Notes: generated from the letters alone by a model not told the origin. Numbered from the stretch's first letter, positions 25,610 through 38,843 are shown. The stretch is 64,000 nt of DNA from Beaufortia kweichowensis (GCA_019155185.1 CM032814.1:980647-1044646), one strand, 5' to 3'. Program-made: numbers and translations.

Positions 25610-26615
25610 TTACGTGCGTTGCCATGTTGCTGTATGAAAAATAAAATATGTACGTTTCCATAAATTATAAAAAATTTTCTTGCTTATTTTGTTGTCTTGG
25701 CCAAATAGTTGACAGTGCCAGACTGGCTTAGCAATGATTTTATAGCGATCATGGTATATGTCCACACATAATATATGTATGCTGAGGGAGTTCGCTGTTG
25801 TTATGTTAAATGAATGGGGCTTTCCTCTGCAACTTTGCCTTCCACTGGAAACAATTCATTAGTGCCCGGGACTTTAACAGCTTTAATGCTTGTTTCTGTG
25901 GCTGGAGGAGCTTCTTAAAAGCTCAGTGTGGGAGCAGTTTTATCAGGGCGTTAATCCAGTAAGGGGCCGCCGACCCCAGGTACCGTGCCACACTGACCAG
26001 ATGAAAGACTTTCAGCTACATTTATGGCTTGTGAAAGTGGTAGGAAGCGAGCAGATACCAGCCACAGACAGAAAATTAGGCTGTAAAGTCCCAAGAGGTT
26101 TACTCTCTTAAAAGGTTTCGAGAGCTACAAGCAAGCGGATGGAAATCTCCAGACCATAAGTGGAGTGTGCGGCTGTTTAAAAAAAGCGAAACAAGATGGT
26201 GTAGTTCTTTTGACAGACAGGACTACAACTGTTAATCAACGGGAGGTTAAACTATGTATCAGCTTAGAATAGAGCGAAACAATGGCAGTACTTGAATGCC
26301 AACAAAACTCACGGTGGGGAGTTCACACGGTAACAGTGAAGATAATACTGTTCACGCGGTGCGTCAAATAAGTCTGGCTGCAACCTTGACCTTGCAGGCC
26401 AGATGGCAGAAGACTGGCAGCCGTGTCGGAGGTTTGAACCGTCCTGTGACCTGTGTGATCCTGAGGAGATCGTCCGCTCGGCAGCGGTACACGACATGAG
26501 AGCCATCTGCTGCCCTATTTGCATTCACACAGAAACACTCAAAGACATTTAGAAATGATTTTCCTCCATTGCTGATAGAAGATCTTTATTAGTGTCGCTT
26601 ATTTACCACCTAATA
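25610..26615. other. Intergenic, no gene seen
   Basis: Moderately GC-balanced from about 25850 to 26520. Frames of 60-75 codons lie on both strands, with no recognised protein or splice pattern. Confidence 0.4.
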
Positions 26616-26618
26616 TAT

Positions 26619-26877
26619 TTAAAGCAACAATGAAGATTTTTTATGTCATTCCAAACACACATTGCTCATAGATTTTTTTTTTTTTGACATATCTATACTG
26701 ATCACAAAGATACAAAAGAACATAAAAAGATGATATGACTCTTTCCCGGGACAGTTTCCTGGCTAAAATGTTGTAGAATGCACTGACATTCAAAGGAATT
26801 GATCTCATTATACACCTTTACTACACAGGAACCAATGAATGACAGAACTTTCATTTTTGGTAAACTATTTCTTTAAT
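26619..26877. mobile_element. Diverged TTAA-family copy
   Basis: The left part contains TTATGTCATTCCAAACACAC near 26641. The right end reads GACAGAACTTTCATTTTTGG then TAAACTATTTCTTTAA, a mutated version of the family terminus. It is old compared with the copies at 18815 and 23448. Confidence 0.5.
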
Positions 26878-26879
26878 AT

Positions 26880-27800
26880 TTGCATTGTCCTCCAGAGGAT
26901 TGAGGCAATTAGAATAAAGGCGCATTCTCAAGTTCCAATTCCCAAACAGTCCAATTAAAGTCCGGCACTAACTGAATGTGAGGAGAGAGGCCGGTCAGCA
27001 CTGATGACCCAATCTGCTCCAAACAAACGTCCGTTTATTGGGTTAAGCAGAAAGCAATGTGTCTTGTCACTTTGCAGAGACAAGGCCAATAGAATCCAGT
27101 CAATGGAATTAGATTGTCATTGATGTGTCAGGGAAAGAGAGAACAACAGATCGATGGCAAATTACCAAGCGTGTTGCTCGTGTGGAGATCATGAAAGAGA
27201 TGTAGACTCCATCCTACTGCTGAGGGAGCGCGTACGGAAAAAGTTCTGCCCTTCTAGCTCGGAGCGATCGCTACAGTGAGGAAAAGAGTCGCAGAGAAGA
27301 AAAAAATCAACCAATTCCAATAGAACACTAATGGGCCACATCGTGCCAATACAATAAAAAATGGCTCTTTTTGTTCAGTCAATAGAGAGTAAATGAAAAT
27401 TTAACCTTTCATTAAATGTGCTGCTATTATGTCTCTTCTACTTGTTTGCTGTTCTATTTCACTGTGCTACTTTTATTCTTTTCTCAATTTAACACTAAAT
27501 GTGCATGCTAATGTTCCTGACGGGAGAGGCGCTTGCAAGTATTTCTCCCCATGAAACACTTGCAGCAGCAAACACATGCCACGTGGATGGAAATCGCAAG
27601 AAGTCTAACATTTAGGATTTCACTTAATCCATCTAGTTACTTTACGTTTATTTTAGTACTTGAAAAAGAATTAAACAAACACCAAATGTTACATTTTGGT
27701 AACATATGGTATTGTCATTACAAAAAAACCTAAAGAAAACAACTACTCTTCATGTTGTACAGCAGTCTATTAAAGCTCACAAGCATTAAATAAATATTAC
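26880..27800. other. Intergenic, no gene seen
   Basis: The first 450 bases are GC-balanced, with CCAATTAAAG near 26951 and GGAATTAGATTG near 27107, possibly a conserved block. The remainder is AT-rich. Confidence 0.35.
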
Positions 27801-27895
27801 GTTTGTCATCATTTATTCACACTTATGTCATTTAAAAAGAAGATATTTCATACAGGTTTGGAATGACATATGAGTGAGAATTGAGTTCATATGAG
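27800..27895. mobile_element. TTAA-family fragment, internally deleted
   Basis: GTTTGTCATCATTTATTCAC followed closely by AGAAGATATTTCATACAGG and TTTGGAATGACATATGAGTG joins left and right halves of the palindromic family with most of the loop lost. Confidence 0.55.
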
Positions 27896-28224
27896 TTCAT
27901 TTTAGATGAACTAAAATGAAGGTGACCTATCATTTCATCAGGTCATTTCAAGTGAGACAACATTTTTCTTTCTCATCATGTAAAATTCAAAATTGCAAGT
28001 TTACATTTTGGCTAAACCAAATGCTTCTTTAAAAAGTCATGACCATATGATGTGACAGTCAAACAGTATTGTACCAAGAAGTGGTATTGTGCCTATAAGC
28101 TTTGAAGAAAAAAATAGCAAAGTCTGCCGACTTGTGTTTAGAATGACAGAACAATTAAAGGAGACTGAGAGAGGAAGAGAAAAGGAAGTGATAAATCTGT
28201 AAGCATTCTGTGAGTGAGATGAAA

Positions 28225-28560
28225 AGGCTCAGGGCTCTATTTCCACTGTGGCCTACCTGCCCTTTTAATTAATTAGCAGTGCCACCCATGGGGACGGCGG
28301 CCCCTCTGCGCACCGGCAAGGTGATAATGTCCGAATGTTGGAGTGAGGCGGGTCTCTGCAGATCCAGACGCAATATGCACACACGGCTGCAACAGTTCAT
28401 CCCTTTAAGACTGCATGTGCAAATCAACATGCAACCGCCCTTAGTGGACAGCCCATCCTGTGCTCTGCAGCATTTATATGAAGAATGGGACAGTGGAGGC
28501 CACATTTATTATTAATAGATAGGTCCAAATGCATGATGGGAAAGTGGTATTGACTTACCT
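28225..28560. promoter_or_regulatory. Candidate conserved non-coding block
   Basis: A GC-balanced repeat-free block with a TTAATTAATTAG homeobox-like core at about 28265-28276, CpG retention (GGGGACGGCGGCC) and ATGCAAAT-like octamer fragments (GTGCAAATCAACATGCAA near 28418). Overlapping 78-codon frames exist on both strands with no similarity. Inferred regulatory. Confidence 0.3.
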
Positions 28561-28864
28561 GTACACTCTTCACATCATACACTCATCGGTGGCTCTACAG
28601 TTCTCCTGCTGCCCCGGGCTAAAAGATGTAGATAACCAAAGACTTCACAATATCTTATACATATATACATATATCTGCTTATATTCAAAGGCAAACGTGA
28701 TGGGCTAAAGCTGTTACGATGACATGTGACCCTATCTTTGGGTAAGTACATGCACAGGTGAAAATAGGGCCTTGTTGTGATGGGGAAAAAAGAGAGAAAA
28801 TCGAGGGAGAGAGAAACTTTTTTTCTGTTTCAAGTAATGAGCGAGTGCACCTTTTCTGCCCTAG

Positions 28865-29190
28865 GCCTTCATACACAATTTAGCCAGAAAGCCAGTGCTG
28901 ATCATGATTTAGCTTTTGACACCAGCGGCCCCGAGGCGGCCGCAGACTAATACAGATATCTGACTCGCAGCCCACCGCGGAACGCAAGGAGAGACAGAGA
29001 GAGAGCCCTTTTATTGACTAAATGATAAAGGGCTTTGTAATGATAAATAACAGTCATTTTATTGTGGAATTCCCAGAAAAGACACATACTACACAATATA
29101 TAAAGAAAAAATACTGGAGGCCTGCTGCCCTCTCTGTAGCTCAACAGTAATAGCTGATGGCTTGATATCATCTTATAGCAGTTCCACATG
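28865..29190. promoter_or_regulatory. Candidate regulatory block with AP-2-type site
   Basis: GCCCCGAGGC at 28928-28937 fits the AP-2 consensus GCC-N3/4-GGC and abuts GCGGCCGC at 28936-28943. It lies in a short CpG-retaining island in otherwise AT-rich sequence. A GA-rich run follows at about 28988-29006. No coding region was recognised. Confidence 0.28.
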
Positions 29191-29199
29191 CATGTGATC

Positions 29200-29735
29200 C
29201 TTGATTATAATGTCTGACTGTCCCTTTACACACAGCAATGTGTTTATGAGAAACAACGGATACAATTACTGAGATGTCATTGCCGACAGTAATAGCTGTA
29301 GACTAGTCATATATATATAGATAATCCAAATCACGTTAACTAGAGGAGGTTGTGGCTTTACCTACACAGTTTAACTTTAATACCCTGTGGTAAAATCAGT
29401 AATGTATAGACTTTTTTACAGTTTTACAAAGGTATATGATATAACAATATAAAAGGCACTTTAAATGTATAAACAGTACCTGTTAGACTTTAAAGCTTCA
29501 TTGAGAATAATATTTTGGTTTACATCCTTTAAGACCAGTGCAACAGAGAATGGTATAGGTACCTGTTGATGGGATAGAAACGTTTACATTTTAACAAACA
29601 TAACAAGAAACCAATTCATATTCAATACCTAATTTCAACATGCTCATCCAAATTTATCCAAGCTGAATGTGTGCGATAACATTTTGCTCAAATACGGTTA
29701 AATAAATTGGATTTTGTGAGCGCTCATCCTTTGTG
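29200..29735. other. Intergenic, no gene seen
   Basis: AT-rich non-coding sequence with no recognisable repeats. Confidence 0.45.
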
Positions 29736-29739
29736 TTTT

Positions 29740-30560
29740 CGACTGAACCAAAGGACGAGTTTAAGACTGTCACATGAATTATTTAAAGCTCTAATTAAGC
29801 AAAGACAGAAACGTCTGCGTGAGCGCCGCTAAATAAGCTTTTCGCTACGATTCTGAATGAGGATAGGTTTTAATCTTTATGCTGTCTGGAACAACTTTCG
29901 CCATAATTGTGTTTCAGACTCTCTGACCCTTTTTTACATATTAAATTCACTTTTCAAGGTGCCTTTCCAAGGTAGAATTAGTGAATAATGAGTTTGAAAA
30001 TAAGCTCGTTAATTGACTCTCGGTAAATTTAGATTTTCTAGAGCGACATATACATTTTCCCCCTTTTAAAAGTGAACCATTCCAGATAATAAAGTTATTA
30101 ATCTTGCCCATATAGTAATTATCTCTGTAATTATAGTGTAATTGCACATACATCAAGGACACTCTCGCACCAGAAGCCGCCGAGCTCATTGGCGATAACC
30201 CGACGTCCAGTTTTTCTCTTGTTTGGTCTTGCTTACGAGACGCGCGTCAGTATACTAACAGAAAGCAGGCTTCATCAGGGCTGTAAATGCGCTAACATGA
30301 TAATGCTGGTTTAATTACCCTTGGTCAGCCCACTTACAAACCCATCACTGCAGCAGTCAATATCCCAGAGGATTCATTCATGCTCGGGTTGATGGTTAAC
30401 ATGGGAGTCTTTGCTGCATGCTTTAGCCTAATTGATATCCTTATTTAGCAGAGGGCCACGGGGACATGGAGAGAGTTAAATGGAGCAGTTTACGGTACTG
30501 TAACGCTGATCTCTGGACCACAGCTCATTGATACTCATCATAATTCATCCTCATTACATG
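29740..30560. promoter_or_regulatory. Candidate conserved non-coding cluster
   Basis: A long repeat-free block with recurrent homeobox-type cores: GCTCTAATTAAGC near 29788, GTAATTATCTCTGTAATTAT near 30114, GGTTTAATTACCC near 30308 and GCCTAATTGATATCC near 30426. Several CpG-containing stretches also occur near 29820 and 30180-30250. No frame has coding character. It is among the best enhancer-like stretches in the window by eye. Confidence 0.33.
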
Positions 30561-30569
30561 CTGTTTCAG

Positions 30570-33500
30570 AGTATTGCTAAGTGTTTTCTGTGCAGTCGGG
30601 CCTGTTTACGTCCTTCAGGCACGTTCATGGTCTTATTGTGAACAATTCATTAGTGCACATTCTTCCAAAGAAGAAAAAGGTTCTTAATAATCTGTTTGCA
30701 AAAAAGCTCCGCCCCCATCATGAGGGTTAGAAAAATAGCAAAACATCTTTTACCACTACTTTTCTATCTGCTGTGAAGTACACATAAAATTAATAAAACT
30801 AATGTAAGAAATACAGATTTTAGCAGCATTACTACAGGATAACTAGAAGGATGAATATCAGAGGTCTTTTTTTATATCTCTAAATGCTTCCAAAATCTGA
30901 TCCAACATTAAAATGCATTTTAAGATCTATACTCAAATTCAACATGATATCAAAATAACCTATGCAGTTTCAAAAACATTGTTATATATCTTTATCATAA
31001 CTTTCTAATTTTAACTCAAGATAGAAACGTAATATGGATTAAACCATTAGCTTCAATTGTTCTGTCAATTTGATATAAAGTTACAATGATCTATAAATCA
31101 TTTGACTCAAATTAACATAATTATATGACATACAGTATAACGATAACTCAAACAGAAATGTAAAACCTGAGATCGTCTGATGTCTACGCTTGATCAAGGT
31201 TAACTTGACTGTTGTTGTGCTAGACTGATGCTGGTCTCAAGGGTTTAGCTGGATATCTCTCTCCCGTGCTTCAAATAATCAATTAAAGGACGAGGAGCAA
31301 AATAAATGAAGATTGTGATTGCTCTATTTAAGTAGGTTTTTAGGTCTGCTATGCTTTATCCAGATATATCTCATTTTCATTCCAAATTAATTAGCATGAA
31401 CCACAGTGTGTGTGTGTGTGTGTGTGTGATAGCAAAAGTGTTGTAGACTGGTTTCATCATTTTCCTCTCAATACCAACTCATTTTTATAAATAGGTTGCT
31501 AAAAATAGTAGTTCTTGCACACACACATATTCTTTATATATAAAGGAAAAAGTTTTCTTCATTTATCTGTATATCCTACAGTTCACATGAGTGATATGTC
31601 ATTCGGAGATTCCTTCAGGCCTGATGATTTTTCACAAACCTGCAGCTGGACAGCCACAAATGGGTCCCAATTTCTAGCAAGCACAGTCAGCCCGTTCCTT
31701 CATCTCACACTCATGAAGAGAAAGAAATCAAGTCACTTATGAAATATTCAATATAAACACCAGATAGCTGATTATGAAAATAATCCAGACACCTGTCCTC
31801 ACTTCAATATTATACCAAAAACAGAAACTCAAGTACAGATTTACCTACAGAAGTACAGTTCTTGGTCAAACACTATTATTCATATAAACCACATACATTT
31901 TTTATTTGCATTATTTATTCTCAAACTGATAGAACAAAATAACGGAAAATTGGAATATTGAAATAACATGTGTGCACACACAAAGTTAGTTATGCTTTCA
32001 TTTTGCTCTTGATGAAAAACATTGTACATTTTACTTATTTATGTATATGTTTTGAAGTATACTGGGTTCATAATGTCATAATTGTTTAAACAAGTTACTA
32101 GTTCTGGAACAAGCAAATTATCACAAAGTGTTAGAGGTATTTTTTTGTTTGTTTAAATTGTTTATTGAATTAAAAAAAATAAAGCCTTGAAGGTGAGTTT
32201 TATAATGATGTGGCTGATTGTGTGTTTAAACCACATCTTATTATTAATTGTTTACCTTTTTGTGAATTATATAATTGTCTAACATCTTCTGACAGGGAAA
32301 CATTTTGACACAGTCAAAAACATTTTGTAATTTATTTAAAATGTTCAACAGTTTCAGCTGAGATAAAATATAAAACTATGACACATCATGTCCACTTTGA
32401 CAAAATTACATCTTCGTGTCCAATATCAAACAGCACGGAATGAAATCAAAATGTTTAATAACACATAATACACAGTGTAAGCCTAATGCATTTTTATTGC
32501 AGTCAGAAAGATTTATACCACAGCATTGGCTGGATGTTAGGACCGTCACCGGGGATCATTGCATCCAATTTCAGTATACATCAACAAACATCACTCACAG
32601 CTAATGGAACAATTCAACAAATTATTGTAAACACATGTGTTTTTTCCCACTATAAACTACTACGTATTGAGATTGAGAAAAGAAGGCCTGGTGTGTGGCC
32701 TTTTTCATTTAGGGCTTAAATATATTATACTAGAATATAAGTACACAGTGGTGTGAAGAAGGGTGTGTTGTTGGGATGTAACAGTAGTGTCAGTATGAGT
32801 ATAAGATGATATGAGGAATGTCAAAAGTTTTTGTCTATAGACTTTGATGACCACTAAATGTCACTGTAAAGGCTACAATGTATTTTTGCAATATAATGCT
32901 TTATTTTAAGACATGTAATTTCTCATTTTCTTAGATTCAGCATCATGAGCTATGACAGAATGTTATTGCACAAGACAGCAGTTTACCCAGAAAATACAAA
33001 AAGAAGACACAGAGCCATTCATGTGCGTGTCTATGTAATTACTATATATGTTTATGCAGTTGTCGACCACTAAAGAGTTAGCGAATGGAAGAAGTTTATA
33101 TTTTCTTTCAAATCCTCTTTTCCCCCCAAGGCTAATTGGAAACAGTCAACAAGAGCTAAACAACAACAGGCCTGAGAAAAGGATTTTGGCTATGATGGTC
33201 CCATCCTGATAAAGCAAACGCTTCTCAGTGCAGCAGCCAGGCAACATGTTTTCTACATTTACTTGCTTGCTGTTGGTCAATTCTCTTAAATGGTATTTTG
33301 TTGGATCCCATTTACGTTTAACTTTACAAAAGACATGCCAAATCCATGCTGTCAATCAAACTGAAATCATTTGATTTGCCCTATTTCTTAAAGGCAAATT
33401 TACAAATTGGGAAGAGAAACGAAGCTGATAGGTCATAGAGCATAATCTATGGGCAAATCTTGGATCAGTTGCTTCCAAGTAAACTGATATATTGTTTATA

Positions 33501-34200
33501 TATGAACCTATTAAAATCCGATTTGCACCTCAAATATATTTTGATTATCATAATAATACAGGTTGTAAAATAAAAGACCACATTAGAACTTGAAATCTAT
33601 AAAAATTCAAACTTCGCATGAACCACAGCTAATAAACCTGACACTAAAAGTATACATAAAAAAGAAAAGAAAAACACTCATAAATAGCTAAAATGTAATA
33701 GCAAAAACTAAACATGATGCTTAAAGTTATTCATGTGGTAGCGTAAATGAATACAACTCACACTGATTCAACGATCACTGACATTCAAATTCAGAATGAA
33801 TCAGTTTGTTGGTGTGTGTTTGATGAGTGTGAATTAGAATTTAAAAGGACTTATTTATCACGACTATATTAAAACAAAAACAAAAGTACTTCCTTAGGGT
33901 CAGGTCATGTAAAAATTTCTTGGTAGGGTAACTGTAAGGGCACATGGAAAAGTTTAGACAACTCATTTTTGCTTTAGCGTTCTTCCATTTTTTTACCAAT
34001 ACATGTAGTCATTTCCAGCATGTGTGTGGTGGTACAAGTGTGACATGAAACAGGAAACAGTGTTTCCAATCAGAATTAAGTCTGATGTACTTGTATAAAT
34101 GGTAAATTGTTAGTGCTAAACACTAAACACGTGTGATGAGCTCTAGAATCTGTAAATGTGATTACTGTTGTTACCCTGCCATCTGCTGGTCCCTCAGCCC
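30570..34200. other. Intergenic, no gene seen; (GT)11 repeat
   Basis: Very AT-rich. A pure GT run lies at 31406-31428. No exons, RNA genes or clear transposon ends were recognised. Confidence 0.45.
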
Positions 34201-34343
<143 letters not shown>

Positions 34344-34469
34344 GCTCTTATGTGTCATCTCTGCAGAAAGCACCGGAAAGAGAAAAGAGAGCGAAAAATC
34401 GAAAAATAAGCATGGTGTTTGAAAGGGAATTTAATTGAGGCATTCGTTATATTTGAAAAGGTGAATTCC

Positions 34470-34870
34470 TCTGGGGCGACTGCAGGAAACTCGACCCATT
34501 TCATAGCCTCAGACATTAATAAAGAATGGCATCTTTTGACTTTAGCTTTCAGACCGCAACCTTAAACGGACTAAATATAGGGGCAGACACAGTAATTCCC
34601 TCCACCTTGGGGGATGAGACGCAGGACAGGACTACGAAACGGCCTCCAATTAGCAAAGCAGGGGGACCCAGATGCGGACGCACAAACACGCTAACAAACA
34701 CATAAACAGCTATATAGACACATACTCTTTCAGCCCTAAAGGGAATGTGTGGCTCTTTCTTCTTAATATTTGTGCCATTAATAATCCAGAGAGGTCTGAT
34801 GGGGAGTCTAATAGAAGGCATCCGGTCTCTGCTCTTGTAACTAATAAAAAATAGGAAGTGAACAATGTTT
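34470..34870. promoter_or_regulatory. Candidate conserved non-coding block
   Basis: Balanced composition with motifs such as GACATTAATAAAG near 34511, CCAATTAGC near 34646 and GCCATTAATAATCC near 34773, plus retained CpGs. A 124-codon minus-strand frame at 34549-34923 spans it but shows no recognisable protein. Regulatory function is inferred from texture only. Confidence 0.27.
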
Positions 34871-34929
34871 TTGTCTGGTCGCATGAGAACACCCACTGGG
34901 GCGAGTTGCAGGAAGGGTTTCATGCTTTT

Positions 34930-36485
34930 TTCACTTGTCTTCTTATTAAAGGATTACAGGTTTATTTTTACTCATTTAGAAGAATATGTGTGTATACAGT
35001 ACTATTCAACCAAAATTGTTACATTGTAAAACAAAGAAATTTATTTTACATTTTGATTGGATGACGCTTAGGAGTCATTGTAAATCTTATAATTTTAGCA
35101 TTTATTATTAGCATGAATTATAAAAATACTTCTTAGATTTACATTCATGCATTTGGTGCATTGGTGCACTTATAGTGCATTAAGCTATTCATTTTGTTCA
35201 GTATGTTCATGTTTGATCATCTGATCATTAGAACATTTTTACTTTATTTGTTCAACCTTAATATTATATAGACAGGAGAGGCTTGAAGAGCTTAAGGTTA
35301 AAGGAGACCATCGTCTTCTCACCGGCACGTGATATAACATTCTCTGCTCACCACATCAGAACAGAAACTATTTGACAGAGTGAAATTGTCATGACAGCGT
35401 CTGCAGAAGGTTATGTGCCGTGACAGTTTGATCTGTAGATGTCTGTTGGGTGTTACTGTGGGACAGATCAGTGTAAATGATCACAAATGCTCCCAGTGTA
35501 ATAGAATAGACTCTCCTGTGAGTAATGTCACTGTCAATGGACCCAAGATTAAAGTAAAGGTCAATAGAAACATTATATTCTAGACACTGTGATCACCTTG
35601 ACTGGTTACTAAAGTGAAGAGATTACAGTGTGTGGTGTGTTGTGCATGTAGTATTCGTACTGTAGTTCGGCTAGACACATTTAGCTGTGCGTATGCAATA
35701 AATCAGGCTGATGAGAGGAAACAAGCAGGAAACAGCAGGAACTTTGTTTAGAGTTAATGAAAAATAACAGTGTGGAGCATCTAACTAAGAAGAAACGATA
35801 TGAACCAGCTTTTTATAATCTGCTTCAAGACATGCCAGTAGAGGAGAAAAACAGTTTACACACAGAATAACTCATTAGGCAATTTTGGTAACCCTGTTAG
35901 CCCTGTTAGGATATGTAAATACAATTTAAAAAGCATAATTTATGTGGTGTTAGTATTTTCATGCAATGAACATTAAATAAACATTACAATTAAATACACA
36001 CAATTATTCTAATTCAAAATTAATAAATATGTTTTTGGGTACAAGGGTTACAAATTCAACCAAATTTGGTTTGTAGTTGTTGATTAAACTTTTATATAAA
36101 TTAAAGAAACATTACAATCATTTTTTTCTTATAGAACCTTTTATGAGCTGCACATTTACTTTAGTACAGAACTTCTGAACTTTAATTCAGAATAACATGT
36201 CATATTATTTATTTATTTTTTTCATTCCTCAGCAGGAATAAAACACAATGGCATAATTATTATAATAATGTCATTCCTGCTGATGGCATTATTGATTTAA
36301 ACCTCATACTGCTACAACTTTATTCTCTGATCTTATGACTTTGTCCATATAAAAGGCTTATTTTTGGATTATTTTCAAAACAATTACTGCTTTAGTTGTT
36401 TAGTTATGTCTTGTAATGTTTATAGTTTTATTCTCAAAAAACAATCAATTTGCCCCTCCTAAGAATTTTACAAATATTTTTGCAT
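34930..36485. other. Intergenic, no gene seen
   Basis: AT-rich non-coding sequence with no recognised repeats or exons. Confidence 0.45.
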
Positions 36486-36491
36486 TATAAT

Positions 36492-36865
36492 GTTCAAGTT
36501 CAAGTTTATTTGTATAGCGCTTTAACAATGTAGCACTGTTTCAAAGCAGCTTTACAGCAGAATAAACAGAATGACAAGCAGGGAAATATAAAAGCTCATT
36601 TAATAACTAATATCTAATATCACTAATATCTAATATCAGCAGTCTCAAACTCCATTAATGAATGTATATATATGGAGAAAAAAACCTTGGAGACTCACTT
36701 GGAGGGTCATTTCTCCTCTGACGCGTCACAGCTGCAGTCAGTAGTTTGATAAAAAGTATTTGATTTAAAGCGATGTGAAGCTATGTAGGTCTGAATTTTG
36801 AGTGCGTTTGGATTATTAGTTGTGATTGAATTTATTTATAATTGTGTTAGTGTTAAACCGGCTTA
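36492..36865 (-). mobile_element. LINE-type 3' end, minus orientation (copy A)
   Basis: The + strand starts TTCAAGTTCAAGTTTATTTG with TATAGCGCTTT, the reverse complement of a 3' tail ending in short TTGAAC-like tandem units. Inside, the segment near 36684-36745 (CACTTGGAGGGTCATTTCTC onward) is an almost exact inverse of 38695-38765. Fish L2/Maui-like LINEs and the elements they mobilise end this way. No reverse transcriptase frame is present. Confidence 0.6.
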
Positions 36866-36869
36866 CGGC

Positions 36870-38560
36870 TAATGTGGCCGAAATTGAGAAGTGAGCCAGT
36901 GATTGCCGTCTCATTCCACACACATTGCCAAAACCTACACACCTGTGATTTTCTTATTGCTGATAAAATTATAGTTGAAGGTATAGTAGTTTTGACCATA
37001 TTTTATTCTGTGTTGGTTGGAGTAATATTCACATTTCCCGTAGCTCAGTGCATCTCACAGTAACCCAAACAGCTGTAGGAGTCTTTTAGCACTAATGCAG
37101 CAAGCATAAATATATTACAGCCTCATCATCTCTCCATTTATACAGGTGTCACCGTCTGACTTGATTTCCAGAGAGCGCAAGTTTTACTTTGCCAGGCGAT
37201 TGAAGTCGCAACAATATTATAAGAGCAAAATGTATTCACAATAGCACAAGTCCAACTGGCCCCTGGGCTTTGTAATATAATATGGGCCCTCTTTATCAAA
37301 TTTAACAGATTATTGGAAACAGGTTGTACACATGATTTGACCGTGACGCGAGGAGGCAGGGCCTGAGGACTCTCTCCTCTCATTTTCATCCTCTGATATC
37401 TCTTTCTATCTCTCTCTCTCTGGCTACGCTCTTTATACATAATGATTTTGGAGGATGGCTAAATAACGAAAGTATGACAAAGAAAACTTTTTGCTCTGCC
37501 TCAGGCCGCTTGTTTTAATTTTTTTATGGTTTCACCACAGTCTCATCACAGATTATCAAGGGTTAGCACTTAACACAGACCCATACCTCAGTGGCTAACC
37601 TAAAGATTCATGTCTGTAATCTAAGGGGTGAATTTGCAAAACATTTGCACAACTTTCATTTTTAAATTACCTTAAAATTACCTTTGATTGTGTACTGTGT
37701 TTGCACACCATTTATCCACGCTATTTATGTTAGCAACTGCTGTTTTTAAGACACGGTATAGCTTTTAACCAAAAACCCATTCAAAAATGGGGCGATGAAA
37801 CCGGAAGTGCTAAAATGATAACTTGCATCTGAGTTTTGCATAAAAAAATACGTCATCTCTGGACCACTCTATGGATTTAAAGAGACTATTCTAAAGTGTA
37901 TCGATGTATATTCCGCTTGCTAATTTCTCTAGATGGAGTTTCCCAGAACCCTGTGAAGCTGAGATGACACTTGCAGTTGCCCATCCCTGGGGCAGATCAG
38001 GGGAAGAGGGATAAACTGTCACCCTGGAGGTGCATGAGGAGATGTCTCAGGTGTCAGGATATTGTGCTGCTATAAGATGTTTCTGCTGTGGGATGTGAAT
38101 GTTCAGATCGCTGGGTTCTCAGTTCTTCATGTGGGATTATGAAAGTAATGCTGTGACTTCCTATAGCATGTAGAGATCTGTATGTTTCTGTGTGTCTATA
38201 TTTGTCATTATGTGTCATTTTTGGGAAATTACATCATTTGTGCCTAAACCTTTCAAAAACATTTTTAGCAGTAGTTAAGTTTTTAAAAATATTTATTTTG
38301 ATAGATTTTTTTTGATGAAATATCTAAATATAACATTCAATGCCTACTCAGTTTTGGCTGTTGTCCTATCACAATCCTGTCTAATGCTAAACAGTATTTA
38401 TGCTAATCTCTTTAACTATGTAACTTTTTTGACTAATTAACTACTTCTTTTCTGTATATGTCAGCAGTTTGATGTTATAGCTGCACTCAGTCAACTCAGT
38501 CATCCGCGGCTAAACAATCCTTTATGTGTAATATTAGCCTTTTAACTACTATCTAGTTTA
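36870..38560. other. Interval between inverted retroelement copies
   Basis: No gene was seen. A 100-codon minus-strand frame at 37138-37440 is unremarkable. The segment of about 37920-38150 is GC-richer and could belong to the 5' extension of copy B, but this was not established. Confidence 0.35.
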
Positions 38561-38564
38561 CCAT

Positions 38565-38843
38565 ACAAACACATTGTTAAATTCAACCACAACTAATAAT
38601 CCAGATCAACTCAAAACTCAGACCTACACGGCTTCAAACTCTAGCAAATTCAGTACATGACTTTAAATCAAATAATTTTTTATCAAACTACTGACTGCAG
38701 CTGTGACGCGTCAGAGGAGAAATGACCCTCCAAGTGAGTCTGGGTTCTCCCAAGGTTTTTTTCTCCATATATATATATACATTCATTAATGGATGTATCC
38801 ATTAATCCATTAAAGTGCTATACAAATAAACTTGAACTTGAAC
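38565..38843 (+). mobile_element. LINE-type 3' end, plus orientation (copy B)
   Basis: The segment near 38691-38765 (ACTGACTGCAGCTGTGACGC onward) matches the reverse complement of copy A at high identity. It ends in AGTGCTATACAAATAAACTT followed by GAACTTGAAC. Compared with copy A it lacks about 100 bp before the tail. It has no coding capacity. Confidence 0.62.

Noticed and set aside
28380..28400. TTAA-family terminus (CATCCCTTTAAG)
   Set aside because: Resembles the family end only over a few bases; the preceding sequence does not match the inverted terminal segment.
37785..37880. Dispersed repeat containing ACCGGAAGTGC
   Set aside because: Looks repeat-like from memory, but I could not show a second copy in the window or define ends.
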